NCBI GenBank assembly: GCA_021772895.1
Contig: JAJFLC010000005.1
Span: 226,392-290,391, forward strand
From: Mariprofundaceae bacterium
GTDB lineage: Bacteria; Pseudomonadota; Zetaproteobacteria; Mariprofundales; Mariprofundaceae
Length of the DNA: 64,000 nt
Reading direction: 5' to 3'
The translations under genes were made by a program, and so were the position numbers. Shown piece by piece: positions 1 to 7,897 of this stretch; position 1 is the stretch's first letter; the number at the start of each line of letters is the position of its first letter. The notes below the pieces were generated by a model. That model did no database searches. It was given only the letters and a program-made list of their open reading frames with translations, and was not told the DNA's origin.

Positions 1-1
1 G

Positions 2-289
2 CAAAATGCCATCGCTCTCAAATTAGCCGTTTTCATGGGGAAAAAATATAAAAAATGGCGTAACAGCGATTATGAAACTCTGGCGCATATGGATCAGATC
101 ATACCTGTCGTATACAGACAGGTGGACAAGTTTGCCGGGCAACTGGCAGACATAAGCAGAATTCGCAGGTTTTATGCTCAAAAGGGGAGCAGGCTCTCTG
201 TCATGGACAGCAGCAGTTTCTATCAGGAAGATACCAATAAAATACGCATGTTTGTCGCCTACTCCCGAGCAAGCGGCTACACCTTCTAA
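2..289 (+). CDS. Hypothetical protein, 3' part (truncated by window edge)
   Basis: An open frame runs in from the left edge of the window and stops with TAA at 287-289. The first in-frame ATG is at 35, but the frame stays open upstream of it and no ribosome-binding site is visible there, so this is probably the C-terminal ~95 residues of a longer protein. The visible part is basic and Tyr/Arg-rich, with no motif I recognise. It lies upstream of, and on the same strand as, the putative effector island, so it may belong to it. No function is assigned. Confidence 0.45.
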   Translation, partial: QNAIALKLAVFMGKKYKKWRNSDYETLAHMDQIIPVVYRQVDKFAGQLADISRIRRFYAQKGSRLSVMDSSSFYQEDTNKIRMFVAYSRASGYTF

Positions 290-426
290 ACTATCTTCCA
301 AACCACTTTTTATCACCACCGGACAAGCGTTCTGACCTACCCATGCAGAGCCTGATGCCGCTTCCAGTCAACAGTATCTGTCCTCCTCTGACCATGAAAG
401 AACATGAAAAATGAGAGCACATGGTG

Positions 427-442
427 TCCCATAGATATGGGA
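427..442. promoter_or_regulatory. Palindrome TCCCAT-N4-ATGGGA, copy 1
   Basis: A perfect 6-bp inverted repeat with a 4-bp spacer (AGAT) lies about 85 bp upstream of the HNH-like gene, in the 237-bp gap after the first frame. The same arms and spacer length recur at 3238-3253 upstream of the MORN/PAAR genes. The dyad shape and promoter-proximal position suggest an operator for a dimeric regulator; this is inference. Confidence 0.45.
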
Positions 443-526
443 TTCCCGAAAATAACCATCGATTCAGCATATGCACGTGTAAAGAGAGTCAAATCATCAT
501 GGATGGTTCGATGATAGGAGCGACAT

Positions 527-1267
527 ATGGCAAGACGCACCCAAAAGGCACTCGTTGACCTGCGCTGCAAAGCAGAATGGCGATTGTTCTCCTGCCTGTG
601 GGATCATACACGTGAAACACTCATTGAACATTGGGATGAACTAAGGGCTGGCTGGCGACGCATTGATCGTCCGGCAGCACAAAACTTTGGTATCGGTGAC
701 GAACCGACATTCCTCTGCTGGTGCAATCGCTCACTGCCAACCTATCTGGCACAGGTAGATCACGTTCTTTCACAGGAGGAGATGCACGGCAAAGTCATTT
801 ATAAAAAAATCAACCCTCCCCACTCACCGGGCCCCGTAAGACAGATCTTATATTATGACATGGATGAAAATGACGTCATCACACGTATTGATGGCCACTA
901 TCTTGTTGAGTACCAGATCAATCCGAAAAAACCGTCATCCAACCCTTTTAAGGATCAAAGCATTGGCAGGTATTCAGTTGAAGCAGGTACCGGCCTGATA
1001 CGCATCGAAGCCCAGACAATATTCAGGAGGGAACCAGTCTGTTTTGAATATGAGCCAAATTTTTTCTCCGGTGGCGCACCGACGATGTACACCAGCCTGA
1101 CACATGCCGGAGACCCTGACTTTAAAGTCTCTCTGGGAGACCTGCTCAAAAATGATCTGAGAAATCTCCAACTATTATGTGGGCCATGCAACGCTTCAAA
1201 ACAGGAAAAATCATACCACTTCTACAAAGGACAACCTGTAGATGATCTTCTTCCCAATTCATGGTGA
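527..1267 (+). CDS. HNH-nuclease-like protein of effector island
   Basis: A 246-residue soluble protein; AGGAG lies 6 bp before the ATG. The C-terminal part carries NLQLLCGPCNASK (residues 213-225), the second half of the HNH/zinc-ribbon nuclease motif, with Cys218, Cys221 and Asn222. The usual DH dipeptide just upstream is absent; the nearest candidate metal ligand is His193 in LTHAGD. The first ~180 residues match nothing I know. There is no signal peptide or membrane segment. The neighbouring non-specific endonuclease and PAAR-like protein suggest a DNA-targeting cargo protein. A host HNH enzyme or an inactive relative is possible. The nuclease fold is fairly likely; the effector role is inferred. 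Confidence 0.6.
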   Translation: MARRTQKALVDLRCKAEWRLFSCLWDHTRETLIEHWDELRAGWRRIDRPAAQNFGIGDEPTFLCWCNRSLPTYLAQVDHVLSQEEMHGKVIYKKINPPHSPGPVRQILYYDMDENDVITRIDGHYLVEYQINPKKPSSNPFKDQSIGRYSVEAGTGLIRIEAQTIFRREPVCFEYEPNFFSGGAPTMYTSLTHAGDPDFKVSLGDLLKNDLRNLQLLCGPCNASKQEKSYHFYKGQPVDDLLPNSW

Positions 1268-1315
1268 TGCTTTTCCCTCAGAAAGCAACGCTGTTGTCAC
1301 CGCATAAAAAGAACA

Positions 1316-2212
1316 ATGGCTGATCAATATTTCAATCAGCTTTACGATGGTTCAGTGCGTCCGCACTGGGCCGGTCACGTGCATGTCAATTATGATACAT
1401 TCGACATTGCCAATACCTCATCAGACCGGCGATTGCTGACACTGAGTAGAAGGAGGGAGACGGTAAACCGACCCAATCTGGTCTCCGGCATCATTCTGCC
1501 TTCATCCACAACAGGGCGTGTCACCGAAGATGTGTCAGGCCGTGATCTGGCACGCTTTCCTGAAGACCGTGGCCATCTCATGGCCTACTCACTCGGTGCA
1601 CCGCAGACAGAGCTGATCATGGTACCGCAACCCAGAAGCATGAATCAGGATGTCTCCCGCGACAGCATGGCTCCCAGTGACCTGAACTGGCGAAACATGG
1701 AGATATTTCTCGCTTATGCTGCACTGGTCGTGATGGGGATTCGGGAGGACTCCTGCTGGGCATGCTGCTTTAAATCATGGCGGGGCCTGCATATTGCCAC
1801 ATCCATCTTCAGAAAACCTGTTATCATTAGAGGCTTTCGTGGTCTCTACAGCATCAATGGCACACGCCTGAACCCGCCGGATGCATCGACGTGGAGCAGA
1901 AGAAGAGAGCCCCGTTTTGCACTGAACTACCGTGCCGATGTCGAAGGTTACAACCGGATGGGAACCCCCACCGTGGTGCGGCTGCGCATCCACCTGATTG
2001 AGCTGGAGTCGGATAACACCTATCTGGTTATCGATAAACGATACGATTGGGAAGAGAGCGAAGAGGATCAGGATCGGAGGCTTGATCGCCTTGAAAGCAA
2101 ATATGATGATCGAAGACGCCTATTGGCTGAATCAGAGCAATACAAAAGAGAGCGGCTGGGCCGTAGGTATCGATCGCGTCACGATTCAGGTGATGGATCT
2201 GATGACTATTAA
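1316..2212 (+). CDS. DNA/RNA non-specific endonuclease (NUC1 family), putative antibacterial effector
   Basis: A 298-residue protein with the NUC1 active-site signature DRGH (residues 84-87, catalytic His87), then MVPQ (102-105), Asn110 as the probable metal ligand, and W125..E129 matching the family's WxxLE helix. Compared with Serratia nuclease, about 11 residues are inserted between the Asn and the WxxxE. The C-terminal ~50 residues are highly charged and Arg/Asp/Glu-rich. No Sec signal is visible, whereas secreted members of the family have one; this favours delivery by an injection machine. It follows the HNH-like gene by 48 bp. An adjacent immunity protein was not recognised. Degradation of nucleic acid is well supported; the effector role is contextual. 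Confidence 0.78.
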   Translation: MADQYFNQLYDGSVRPHWAGHVHVNYDTFDIANTSSDRRLLTLSRRRETVNRPNLVSGIILPSSTTGRVTEDVSGRDLARFPEDRGHLMAYSLGAPQTELIMVPQPRSMNQDVSRDSMAPSDLNWRNMEIFLAYAALVVMGIREDSCWACCFKSWRGLHIATSIFRKPVIIRGFRGLYSINGTRLNPPDASTWSRRREPRFALNYRADVEGYNRMGTPTVVRLRIHLIELESDNTYLVIDKRYDWEESEEDQDRRLDRLESKYDDRRRLLAESEQYKRERLGRRYRSRHDSGDGSDDY

Positions 2213-2363
2213 CCATCAAAACCGAATGAGCATTACATGTGGAATTTATCTTTTCCCGCGCCAACAGATCATGAGCCTGACCATGAGCCCATCATGAAAT
2301 ATAGTACCCCCGAAGACGTCAGATATCATTTCATGCGCTGCAAGCAAACCATATAAACAGACC

Positions 2364-3143
2364 ATGCAAATCTTCGTAAAAAAAATCACGGATCAAAAAA
2401 CACTCGCCATCGAGGTTGAGGCGGAAACCACCATCAATGAAATACAAACGATGGTGGCGGATCGCATACCTCAGTTTGGTGGAACCTGGCCGCCCACACT
2501 TGCACTACAACTGGGTGGTGTTTCACTCGACCCTAAAAAAACAGTGGCCGATTACCCCATCCAAAAAGAGACCACGTTGGCAATGGGTATGGCTGAAAAA
2601 CCCAAAATTTGGGCCGACCCCAGACCGGAAGTGATCTCTGTATTGCGTTGGGTATTAAACATGGCCATGGATACCCGCACCAAAAAACGTGTGGCCCTCT
2701 TTATCGCTGTTGGCAGTGCCTGTGAATCAGGCAAACGATGTATTGAACAGCAGTTTCCAGACTGTTTTTCACGGTTACGCCGTCGCTTCGACGAAATGTT
2801 TATTATACTTGCGGATGACGGATTTAGCGGAAATAATGGCAATGAAATTTATGACCTGGACAGAAGATGGGGAAACCCGGTGCCGCTGAAAGGCGTTGCG
2901 AGCATGTATCACCACGACCGTCATGATGCTTATCTCTATGTCTTCCCCACCAATGCATTAAAGGGAGAATATGATTTTCAGGGATGCCCCCTGCCCACAA
3001 CACTCGCCGGAATCCCCTACACACGCATCGGCAGAGCCATTGAAAGCACCGGTGGCATGCTGCTGGCAGGTAATTTTTTTAGCCCAGGTGCTACCCCTTA
3101 CTATCTAAGTAGAGGGTACGAAGACCTGCGCTACGAGTTGTAA
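2364..3143 (+). CDS. Ubiquitin-like domain fused to a domain of unknown function
   Basis: A 259-residue protein. Residues 1-76 align along their whole length with eukaryotic ubiquitin: identical MQIFVK start, IEVEAETTINEIQ in place of LEVEPSDTIENVK, a LGGVSLDPKKTVADY segment matching FAGKQLEDGRTLSDY, and IQKETTL against IQKESTL. The region ends in GM and runs straight into a C-terminal domain (about 80-259), so no Gly-Gly tail is free. The second domain looks alpha/beta, with a VALFIAVGSACESGK segment near residue 108, but I cannot assign it. There is no signal peptide and no strong Shine-Dalgarno, yet the match at residue 1 fixes the start. It sits between the nuclease and MORN/PAAR genes. 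It could be an effector acting on eukaryotic hosts, a stability tag or an adaptor; all are inference. Confidence 0.75.
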   Translation: MQIFVKKITDQKTLAIEVEAETTINEIQTMVADRIPQFGGTWPPTLALQLGGVSLDPKKTVADYPIQKETTLAMGMAEKPKIWADPRPEVISVLRWVLNMAMDTRTKKRVALFIAVGSACESGKRCIEQQFPDCFSRLRRRFDEMFIILADDGFSGNNGNEIYDLDRRWGNPVPLKGVASMYHHDRHDAYLYVFPTNALKGEYDFQGCPLPTTLAGIPYTRIGRAIESTGGMLLAGNFFSPGATPYYLSRGYEDLRYEL

Positions 3144-3237
3144 GGGCAACGTAGAGCCGAAACCTCCAAGGAACAAAGCTTGTAATGCACCTCTCAGACA
3201 TCGCACCTCCCTGATGGGGCAACGACCCTGACCGCTG

Positions 3238-3253
3238 TCCCATGAATATGGGA
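3238..3253. promoter_or_regulatory. Palindrome TCCCAT-N4-ATGGGA, copy 2
   Basis: The second copy has arms identical to the element at 427-442 and a different 4-bp spacer (GAAT). It lies 35 bp upstream of the MORN-repeat gene. The shared flank TGTCCCAT...ATGGGATT makes the repeated unit about 18 bp. It is a probable operator or promoter element for the cargo genes. Confidence 0.45.
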
Positions 3254-3288
3254 TTTAACCTTTTTCATACCATCCAATAATACCTCAC

Positions 3289-3864
3289 ATGCCAAATGCC
3301 AGCGATGCAGACAACAGCCAGCCTCGAACCGAAACGCTTCAGCACGCAGAGAGCGGTATCACCATCATCTCCAGCTACCTCGGAGCCATGCTCGAAGGTG
3401 AACAGAAAACGCTTGGAGCAAAAGATGAATTGATTCAGTCCGCATCGTTCAAAGCAGGAAAACTGGACGGCAAGCTTCAGCTCTTTGATCAGGGAACATT
3501 AAAAACAGAACAGCAATATCAACAGGGAAAACAGCATGGAGAGAGCAGCTACTTTGATACAGATGGCAACAAAATCGGCACGGCACATTATGCCAATGAT
3601 AAATTGGACGGCATCAGTGAATGGCGAACCAGCGAAGGAAAAACCACCACACGATCCAGCTACAAACAGGGCAAGCTCGACGGCGAACAACTGGAGTTTT
3701 ATGCCAATGGCAACCTGCGGCAAAGGAGCATCTACAAAGCGGGAGAGATTCAGGGTGACATCGAATCTTTTGAGGCCAACGGGCTGCCCGTCAACGCATC
3801 GAAAAGCCGGCGTTTGCTGCATCCGATAAGCAAGCTGCTGCACAAAAAAAAGGTCAGGGCTTAA
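3289..3864 (+). CDS. MORN-repeat-variant protein
   Basis: A 191-residue hydrophilic protein with about five tandem ~22-residue units (roughly residues 52-158) of the form Y/F-x-x-G-K-x-x-G-x-x-x-x-Y/F-x-x-x-G-x-x, as in KAGKLDGKLQLFDQGTL and KQGKLDGEQLEFYANGNL. This is the MORN-variant (YwqK-like) repeat, a beta-hairpin array often involved in protein or lipid contact. The C-terminus is basic (HKKKVRA). The following PAAR-like gene starts 2 bp after its stop, so the two are translationally linked. A role as adaptor, chaperone or immunity protein for the spike or its cargo is plausible but unproven. The start has no clear ribosome-binding site. Confidence 0.65.
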   Translation: MPNASDADNSQPRTETLQHAESGITIISSYLGAMLEGEQKTLGAKDELIQSASFKAGKLDGKLQLFDQGTLKTEQQYQQGKQHGESSYFDTDGNKIGTAHYANDKLDGISEWRTSEGKTTTRSSYKQGKLDGEQLEFYANGNLRQRSIYKAGEIQGDIESFEANGLPVNASKSRRLLHPISKLLHKKKVRA

Positions 3865-3866
3865 TC

Positions 3867-4253
3867 GTGGCCCAGCAGTGCTGCATGGGGGCAAGCATGC
3901 AATGCAGTTTTGGTGTAGCCCCCAGTTCGCTGGTGGTGCTGCCTGTCAACCGCGTACTCACCCAGACACCCGATGCCAACATCATGGACAACAAACCCTT
4001 TGTAAACATCCTGCCATTTGGCATGTGCAGCTCCCCTGCCAACCCGGCGGTAGCAGCGGCCACTGCCGCAGCACTCGGCGTGCTCACCCCCATGCCCTGC
4101 ACACCCAACACCCCTGCACCGTGGGTTCCGGGTGCGCCCACTGTGCTGCTTGCCAATATGCCCACACTCAACAACACCTCAAAGCTGATGTGCATGTTTG
4201 GCGGCGTCATTCAATTCACCAGCCCCGGTCAGACCACGGTGATGACGCCATGA
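3867..4253 (+). CDS. PAAR-like protein (DUF4280), spike-tip/cargo adaptor
   Basis: A 128-residue Cys-, Pro- and Ala-rich protein matching the DUF4280 PAAR-like family end to end: GASMQCSFG near the N-terminus, a VLPVNRV turn, IMDNKPFVNILPFGMC, AAATAAA, LTPMPC, PWVPG and a late MCMFGGVI. Family members are thought to cap the VgrG-like spike of contractile injection systems and recruit the downstream effector. The start codon is GTG, 2 bp after the MORN gene stop; no earlier start is available without overlap. It is followed 34 bp later by the putative peptidase, the usual order of tip then cargo. No VgrG, Hcp or sheath gene is present in the window. Confidence 0.85.
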   Translation: MAQQCCMGASMQCSFGVAPSSLVVLPVNRVLTQTPDANIMDNKPFVNILPFGMCSSPANPAVAAATAAALGVLTPMPCTPNTPAPWVPGAPTVLLANMPTLNNTSKLMCMFGGVIQFTSPGQTTVMTP

Positions 4254-4287
4254 AACAAACACGTTTAAGCCATGCAGGAAGGGAGAG

Positions 4288-4959
4288 ATGATTGCCATCC
4301 CCATGCCCGCTCCGATTATTTTGTACGATCCGACAGAGGTGCAGATGGGTGGACGGACAGGCCGACAGGAGGCGCTTGATCTGGCCAATAACCGCGGCGT
4401 GCCTGTTGCCAATGTGCTTGAGATTCCACTCTTCGGATCACGCAATTATCTGAATGTCGCGCACAATGGGAACGTCATCATCATCACACATGGTAATCTA
4501 GCCACAGGCTTCACCACCGCGTCACAACGTACACGCGACCCCAACCGGAACCGTGTCACTGCGGCGCAGATGTGCCGGACACTGGCCAGCACCGGTCTGC
4601 TGCGAGACCGAAGCCTGCCCTACCGCTTTGAACTATTGATTTGTCAATCAGCCAGTGGCAACAATACCTTTGCCAGACAGTTTTACGATGAGATGCGCGC
4701 CCGGGTTGCAGATATCCGGGTCAAGGCGTCACCGGGTAGCATATCCATCAGCCGGGGCGGCGAGCTTTCTGTCACCTACTTTACCATTCAGCAGACCTCA
4801 TCCCTGTTCACAGCACCGGTCAGACTGGCCGCCTTCAGTCTGATGTCACCCCTCCGGTTTATCTCCAATCGATTGCCGGAGTTGCCGGAAAACCCGATCA
4901 GCAGCTATAATATCATGCTGCATGACTGGGTCTTTTACCCTTCAGGCACAGAATTTTAG
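4288..4959 (+). CDS. Putative clan CD (C80/caspase-like) cysteine peptidase effector
   Basis: A 223-residue protein directly behind the PAAR-like gene, with GGAAGGGAG just before the ATG. A hydrophobic strand runs into a His-Gly pair (VIIITHGN, His68-Gly69). About 50 residues later a second strand ends in Cys119 (LLICQSASG), followed by TFARQF. The His-Gly / strand-Cys arrangement with an intervening helix is the clan CD signature, and the spacing resembles the C80 self-processing domain of MARTX/TcdB toxins. No signal peptide is visible; the ~60 C-terminal residues are moderately hydrophobic. It is probably the cargo of the adjacent spike tip. The fold is assigned from motifs only and could be another alpha/beta hydrolase type. 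Confidence 0.5.
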   Translation: MIAIPMPAPIILYDPTEVQMGGRTGRQEALDLANNRGVPVANVLEIPLFGSRNYLNVAHNGNVIIITHGNLATGFTTASQRTRDPNRNRVTAAQMCRTLASTGLLRDRSLPYRFELLICQSASGNNTFARQFYDEMRARVADIRVKASPGSISISRGGELSVTYFTIQQTSSLFTAPVRLAAFSLMSPLRFISNRLPELPENPISSYNIMLHDWVFYPSGTEF

Positions 4960-5041
4960 AAACCCTTTCATGGCTGTCTATTTTTTTAAGGAGGGGATTA
5001 TCCCAGAGAAGTAGTCAACACTCTTCTTTAACCCATTGGGA

Positions 5042-5896
5042 TCAAAAAGAAAGCTGTGCTGGCAAACCCGCATTTTCAATTTTTTTCACCATTGATTGCA
5101 ACCACGCTGCATCAAGTTGACTTAAATGCTCCGCCTCAACCTGCATGGATGGCCGGGCAAGCCCATAAAGCAATACGCCTTTCACCGACACACTCTCAAC
5201 TTTCAAGCGTTGAATAAAAGTCAGGTACGCATCCACTTCGTCTGCTGAAGGCTGATGACCATCCCAAGCAAACATGCAGGTCTGAATCCATGTTGGGCAC
5301 ACATTGGCAGCCTCTTTGACTTGCTTGAACAGCAATTCAGGCGAAGCAGTAATGCCATTGATGCGTTCGATTCCCGCTTCTGTTGCTGAATCGACCTTCA
5401 CCCACACCTCACCATTGCAGAGGCCCATCTGTTTGAGTCCTTTTTGAACACTCGATTTATGAAGATATGAACCGTTGGTAATCAAGCGCAGTTTCACATC
5501 CTCAGACAAATCAAACTGCCGCATCACCACAACAATCAATGCAACAATCTCATCAAAATTTTTACAACTGGTTGGTTCACCATTGCCTGAAATCGCAACA
5601 TCACAAAGCTTTTGACAATCATCAGGTACCCGATCCTGCATAAACGAACCATGGATAATTGAATCGAGCATCGAAGTCAGCTCTTCTTTTAACTGATTCA
5701 TATCAATAACAGGTGCAGAGCCACGAACCAGATCAGGAACCTGACAATACGCACAGTGCCAATTACAGGCATTGTTGGGATTCAGATTGATGCCAACAGA
5801 CACGCCCCCTGCACGCCTTGAGACCACAGGGTAAACATAGGTCATCCCGACTATGCCACGATCATGATTTTGTATGTTCAGCATCTTTTCAGACAT
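5042..5896 (-). CDS. Radical SAM protein of unknown substrate
   Basis: A 284-residue enzyme with the 4Fe-4S cluster motif C44-NWH-C48-AY-C51, a preceding GVSVGINLNP strand, and a GNGEPT motif that contributes to SAM binding in this superfamily. The barrel appears complete (length ~285), with no extra C-terminal Cys-rich domain, so it probably carries a single cluster. It generates a 5'-deoxyadenosyl radical; the substrate is unknown. It stands alone, pointing away from the DUF1538 operon and convergent with the effector island. The general family resembles COG0731/COG0535-type oxidoreductases, but I do not assign an orthologue. Confidence 0.8.
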   Translation of the reverse strand: MSEKMLNIQNHDRGIVGMTYVYPVVSRRAGGVSVGINLNPNNACNWHCAYCQVPDLVRGSAPVIDMNQLKEELTSMLDSIIHGSFMQDRVPDDCQKLCDVAISGNGEPTSCKNFDEIVALIVVVMRQFDLSEDVKLRLITNGSYLHKSSVQKGLKQMGLCNGEVWVKVDSATEAGIERINGITASPELLFKQVKEAANVCPTWIQTCMFAWDGHQPSADEVDAYLTFIQRLKVESVSVKGVLLYGLARPSMQVEAEHLSQLDAAWLQSMVKKIENAGLPAQLSF

Positions 5897-6106
5897 TTGA
5901 GCACCCTAACTGTCTGGTAATCAACAGGCATCTGAAAAAGAACACTTTCCATATCAACTGGCACATAATGACCGGAGAACACAAACAACAACCGCCCCAG
6001 TTCATTGTCTAAACTTTCTGGAAGGTTTACGTCATAAGCCTTTATCGTATAAGGTGCCGATTGGAAGTAATTTGCTTCCCATGTTCAGATAAAGGCACGG
6101 GGTTTC

Positions 6107-7897
6107 ATGGATTCAGGCAATAAAAAAATTCGTTTTGGCGCCTTCATACGGGAAATATCCGTCAAACAGAATGTTGTTAGCTTTAATGACATTATTCTCA
6201 AAACAGACGTTGACCAACAAGGCCGCCCGACTGTTAAAGCGACTGCAAAATCACGACTTCGTTCACTTGATATTTATCGCCTGTTACAACCCTACATCAA
6301 AGTTCGTTTTCTCGAACAGGTGAAAGCTGTCATGCCTTTGGCAATATATCTTCTGCTCTTCCAAATACTTGTGTTACATCAGGAAGTCAGTATTCCTGAA
6401 AGCATTATTATGGGGCTTTTGGCTGTGATCATCGGGCTTATGCTGTTTATGGAAGGTTTAAAACGTGGCTTGATGCCGTTTGGTGAAGTGATCGGCAAAA
6501 CCTTACCTGCCAAGGCTTCGTTAAAGCTCATTTTATTGATTGTGCTCCTGCTCGGCATTGGTGTCACTTTTGCAGAACCCGCCATTGGTGCATTAAAAAC
6601 TGCGGGTTCGATTGTATTGGTCGAAAAGGCTCCTTATCTTTATACCCTCTTAAACGACTGGAGTACCGCGCTCGTTTTTGCAGTCGGTGCAGGCGTTGGC
6701 CTTGCTGCAGTTCTGGGTACCATCAGACTACTTTACGGTTGGAGCTTGAAACCACTGATCTATTGTACTCTGACGCCATTGATCGGACTCACCTGGTTTA
6801 TGTCCCTTGATCCTGAATTATCCCGAATTTTGGGACTTGCATGGGATTGTGGTGCTGTCACAACCGGGCCCGTCACCGTACCTCTGATTCTTGCCCTCGG
6901 CATTGGTATTGCCGCAACAGCAGGCAAAGGAGAATCGCCGCTGGCCGGTTTTGGCATTGTCACCCTCGCATCCCTGTTTCCAATTATTTCTGTTATTTCA
7001 CTGGCGCTGTTTGTTGCCAGCACCACATCCCCTGAAGCCATTATTGCCGCAGCACAACAGGCACAACAATTGACTGAAAACAGTGTGAATATTTCATGGT
7101 ACAACACAAGTCCATGGCAGGAAATTACTGCAGGTTTTCAAGCCATCGTACCACTGGTTGCTTTTTTAATCATTGTGCTTCGCGTTGTTTTACAAGATCG
7201 CCTTCGCCATCAAGGTACAATTATTTATGGCATTATACTTTGTATTTTAGGCATGATCATTTTCAATATCGGCTTGGAGCACGGACTATCCCGCCTTGGT
7301 CAGGATTCGGGGTCATTGTTGCCCGCAGCATTTATCTCAATGTCAGATATGGCTGCATCGCCCTTTTACAGTTGGAGTGTTGGCATCTTTATCGCCTTGC
7401 TCTTTGCATGGTTCCTGGGTTTTGGCGCAACACTGGCCGAGCCTGCACTCAATGCTTTGGGTAATACCGTACAGACCCTGACCAATGGCGCTTTCGAAAA
7501 AAAGTTACTGCTGTACGCCGTATCTATTGGAGTAGGTTGTGGCATCGCGCTCGGCGTCGCAAAGATTGTATTTGACCTCTCCCTGCCCTGGATACTGATC
7601 AGCACATACGCCTTTGCCTTGATACTCACCCGGCTATCCACCGAAGAGTTTGTCAATGTAGCATGGGATAGTGCAGGCGTTACAACCGGCCCTATCACTG
7701 TGCCTCTGGTTTTAGCCATGGGACTTGGGCTTGGTAATGCAGTGCACGCCATTGAAGGGTTTGGAGTTCTCGCCTTAGCCTCGATTGGCCCAATTATCTC
7801 AGTTCTCACAACGGGCCTTTGGATTCAATGGAAAATCAAACGCCACCACCAGATTCAACCGAAAAAAACTGCCAACACACAAATGGAGACAACATGA
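6107..7897 (+). CDS. DUF1538 integral membrane protein
   Basis: A 596-residue polytopic inner-membrane protein built from two homologous halves. Each half has a (F/L)AEPA-x-x-AL motif (residues 156-162 and 444-451) and a WD-x-x-x-VTTGP-(V/I)-TVPL motif (246-260 and 520-534), the hallmarks of a tandem DUF1538 protein. About 65 N-terminal residues are soluble. It probably transports a small solute or ion; the substrate is not established. The stop TGA overlaps the ATG of the first PII-like gene, which argues that those regulators act on it, as GlnK acts on AmtB. A GGAAG-N7-CTTCC dyad sits 28 bp upstream of the start. Confidence 0.85.
   Translation: MDSGNKKIRFGAFIREISVKQNVVSFNDIILKTDVDQQGRPTVKATAKSRLRSLDIYRLLQPYIKVRFLEQVKAVMPLAIYLLLFQILVLHQEVSIPESIIMGLLAVIIGLMLFMEGLKRGLMPFGEVIGKTLPAKASLKLILLIVLLLGIGVTFAEPAIGALKTAGSIVLVEKAPYLYTLLNDWSTALVFAVGAGVGLAAVLGTIRLLYGWSLKPLIYCTLTPLIGLTWFMSLDPELSRILGLAWDCGAVTTGPVTVPLILALGIGIAATAGKGESPLAGFGIVTLASLFPIISVISLALFVASTTSPEAIIAAAQQAQQLTENSVNISWYNTSPWQEITAGFQAIVPLVAFLIIVLRVVLQDRLRHQGTIIYGIILCILGMIIFNIGLEHGLSRLGQDSGSLLPAAFISMSDMAASPFYSWSVGIFIALLFAWFLGFGATLAEPALNALGNTVQTLTNGAFEKKLLLYAVSIGVGCGIALGVAKIVFDLSLPWILISTYAFALILTRLSTEEFVNVAWDSAGVTTGPITVPLVLAMGLGLGNAVHAIEGFGVLALASIGPIISVLTTGLWIQWKIKRHHQIQPKKTANTQMETT

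Noticed and set aside
3878..4291. 137-codon frame within the PAAR-like gene
   Set aside because: It overlaps a well-supported DUF4280 protein in another frame and is Cys/His-rich only because of that gene's composition.
5032..5041. CCCATTGGGA as a third copy of the effector-island palindrome
   Set aside because: The arms are shorter and the spacer is missing, so it does not match the TCCCAT-N4-ATGGGA pattern.
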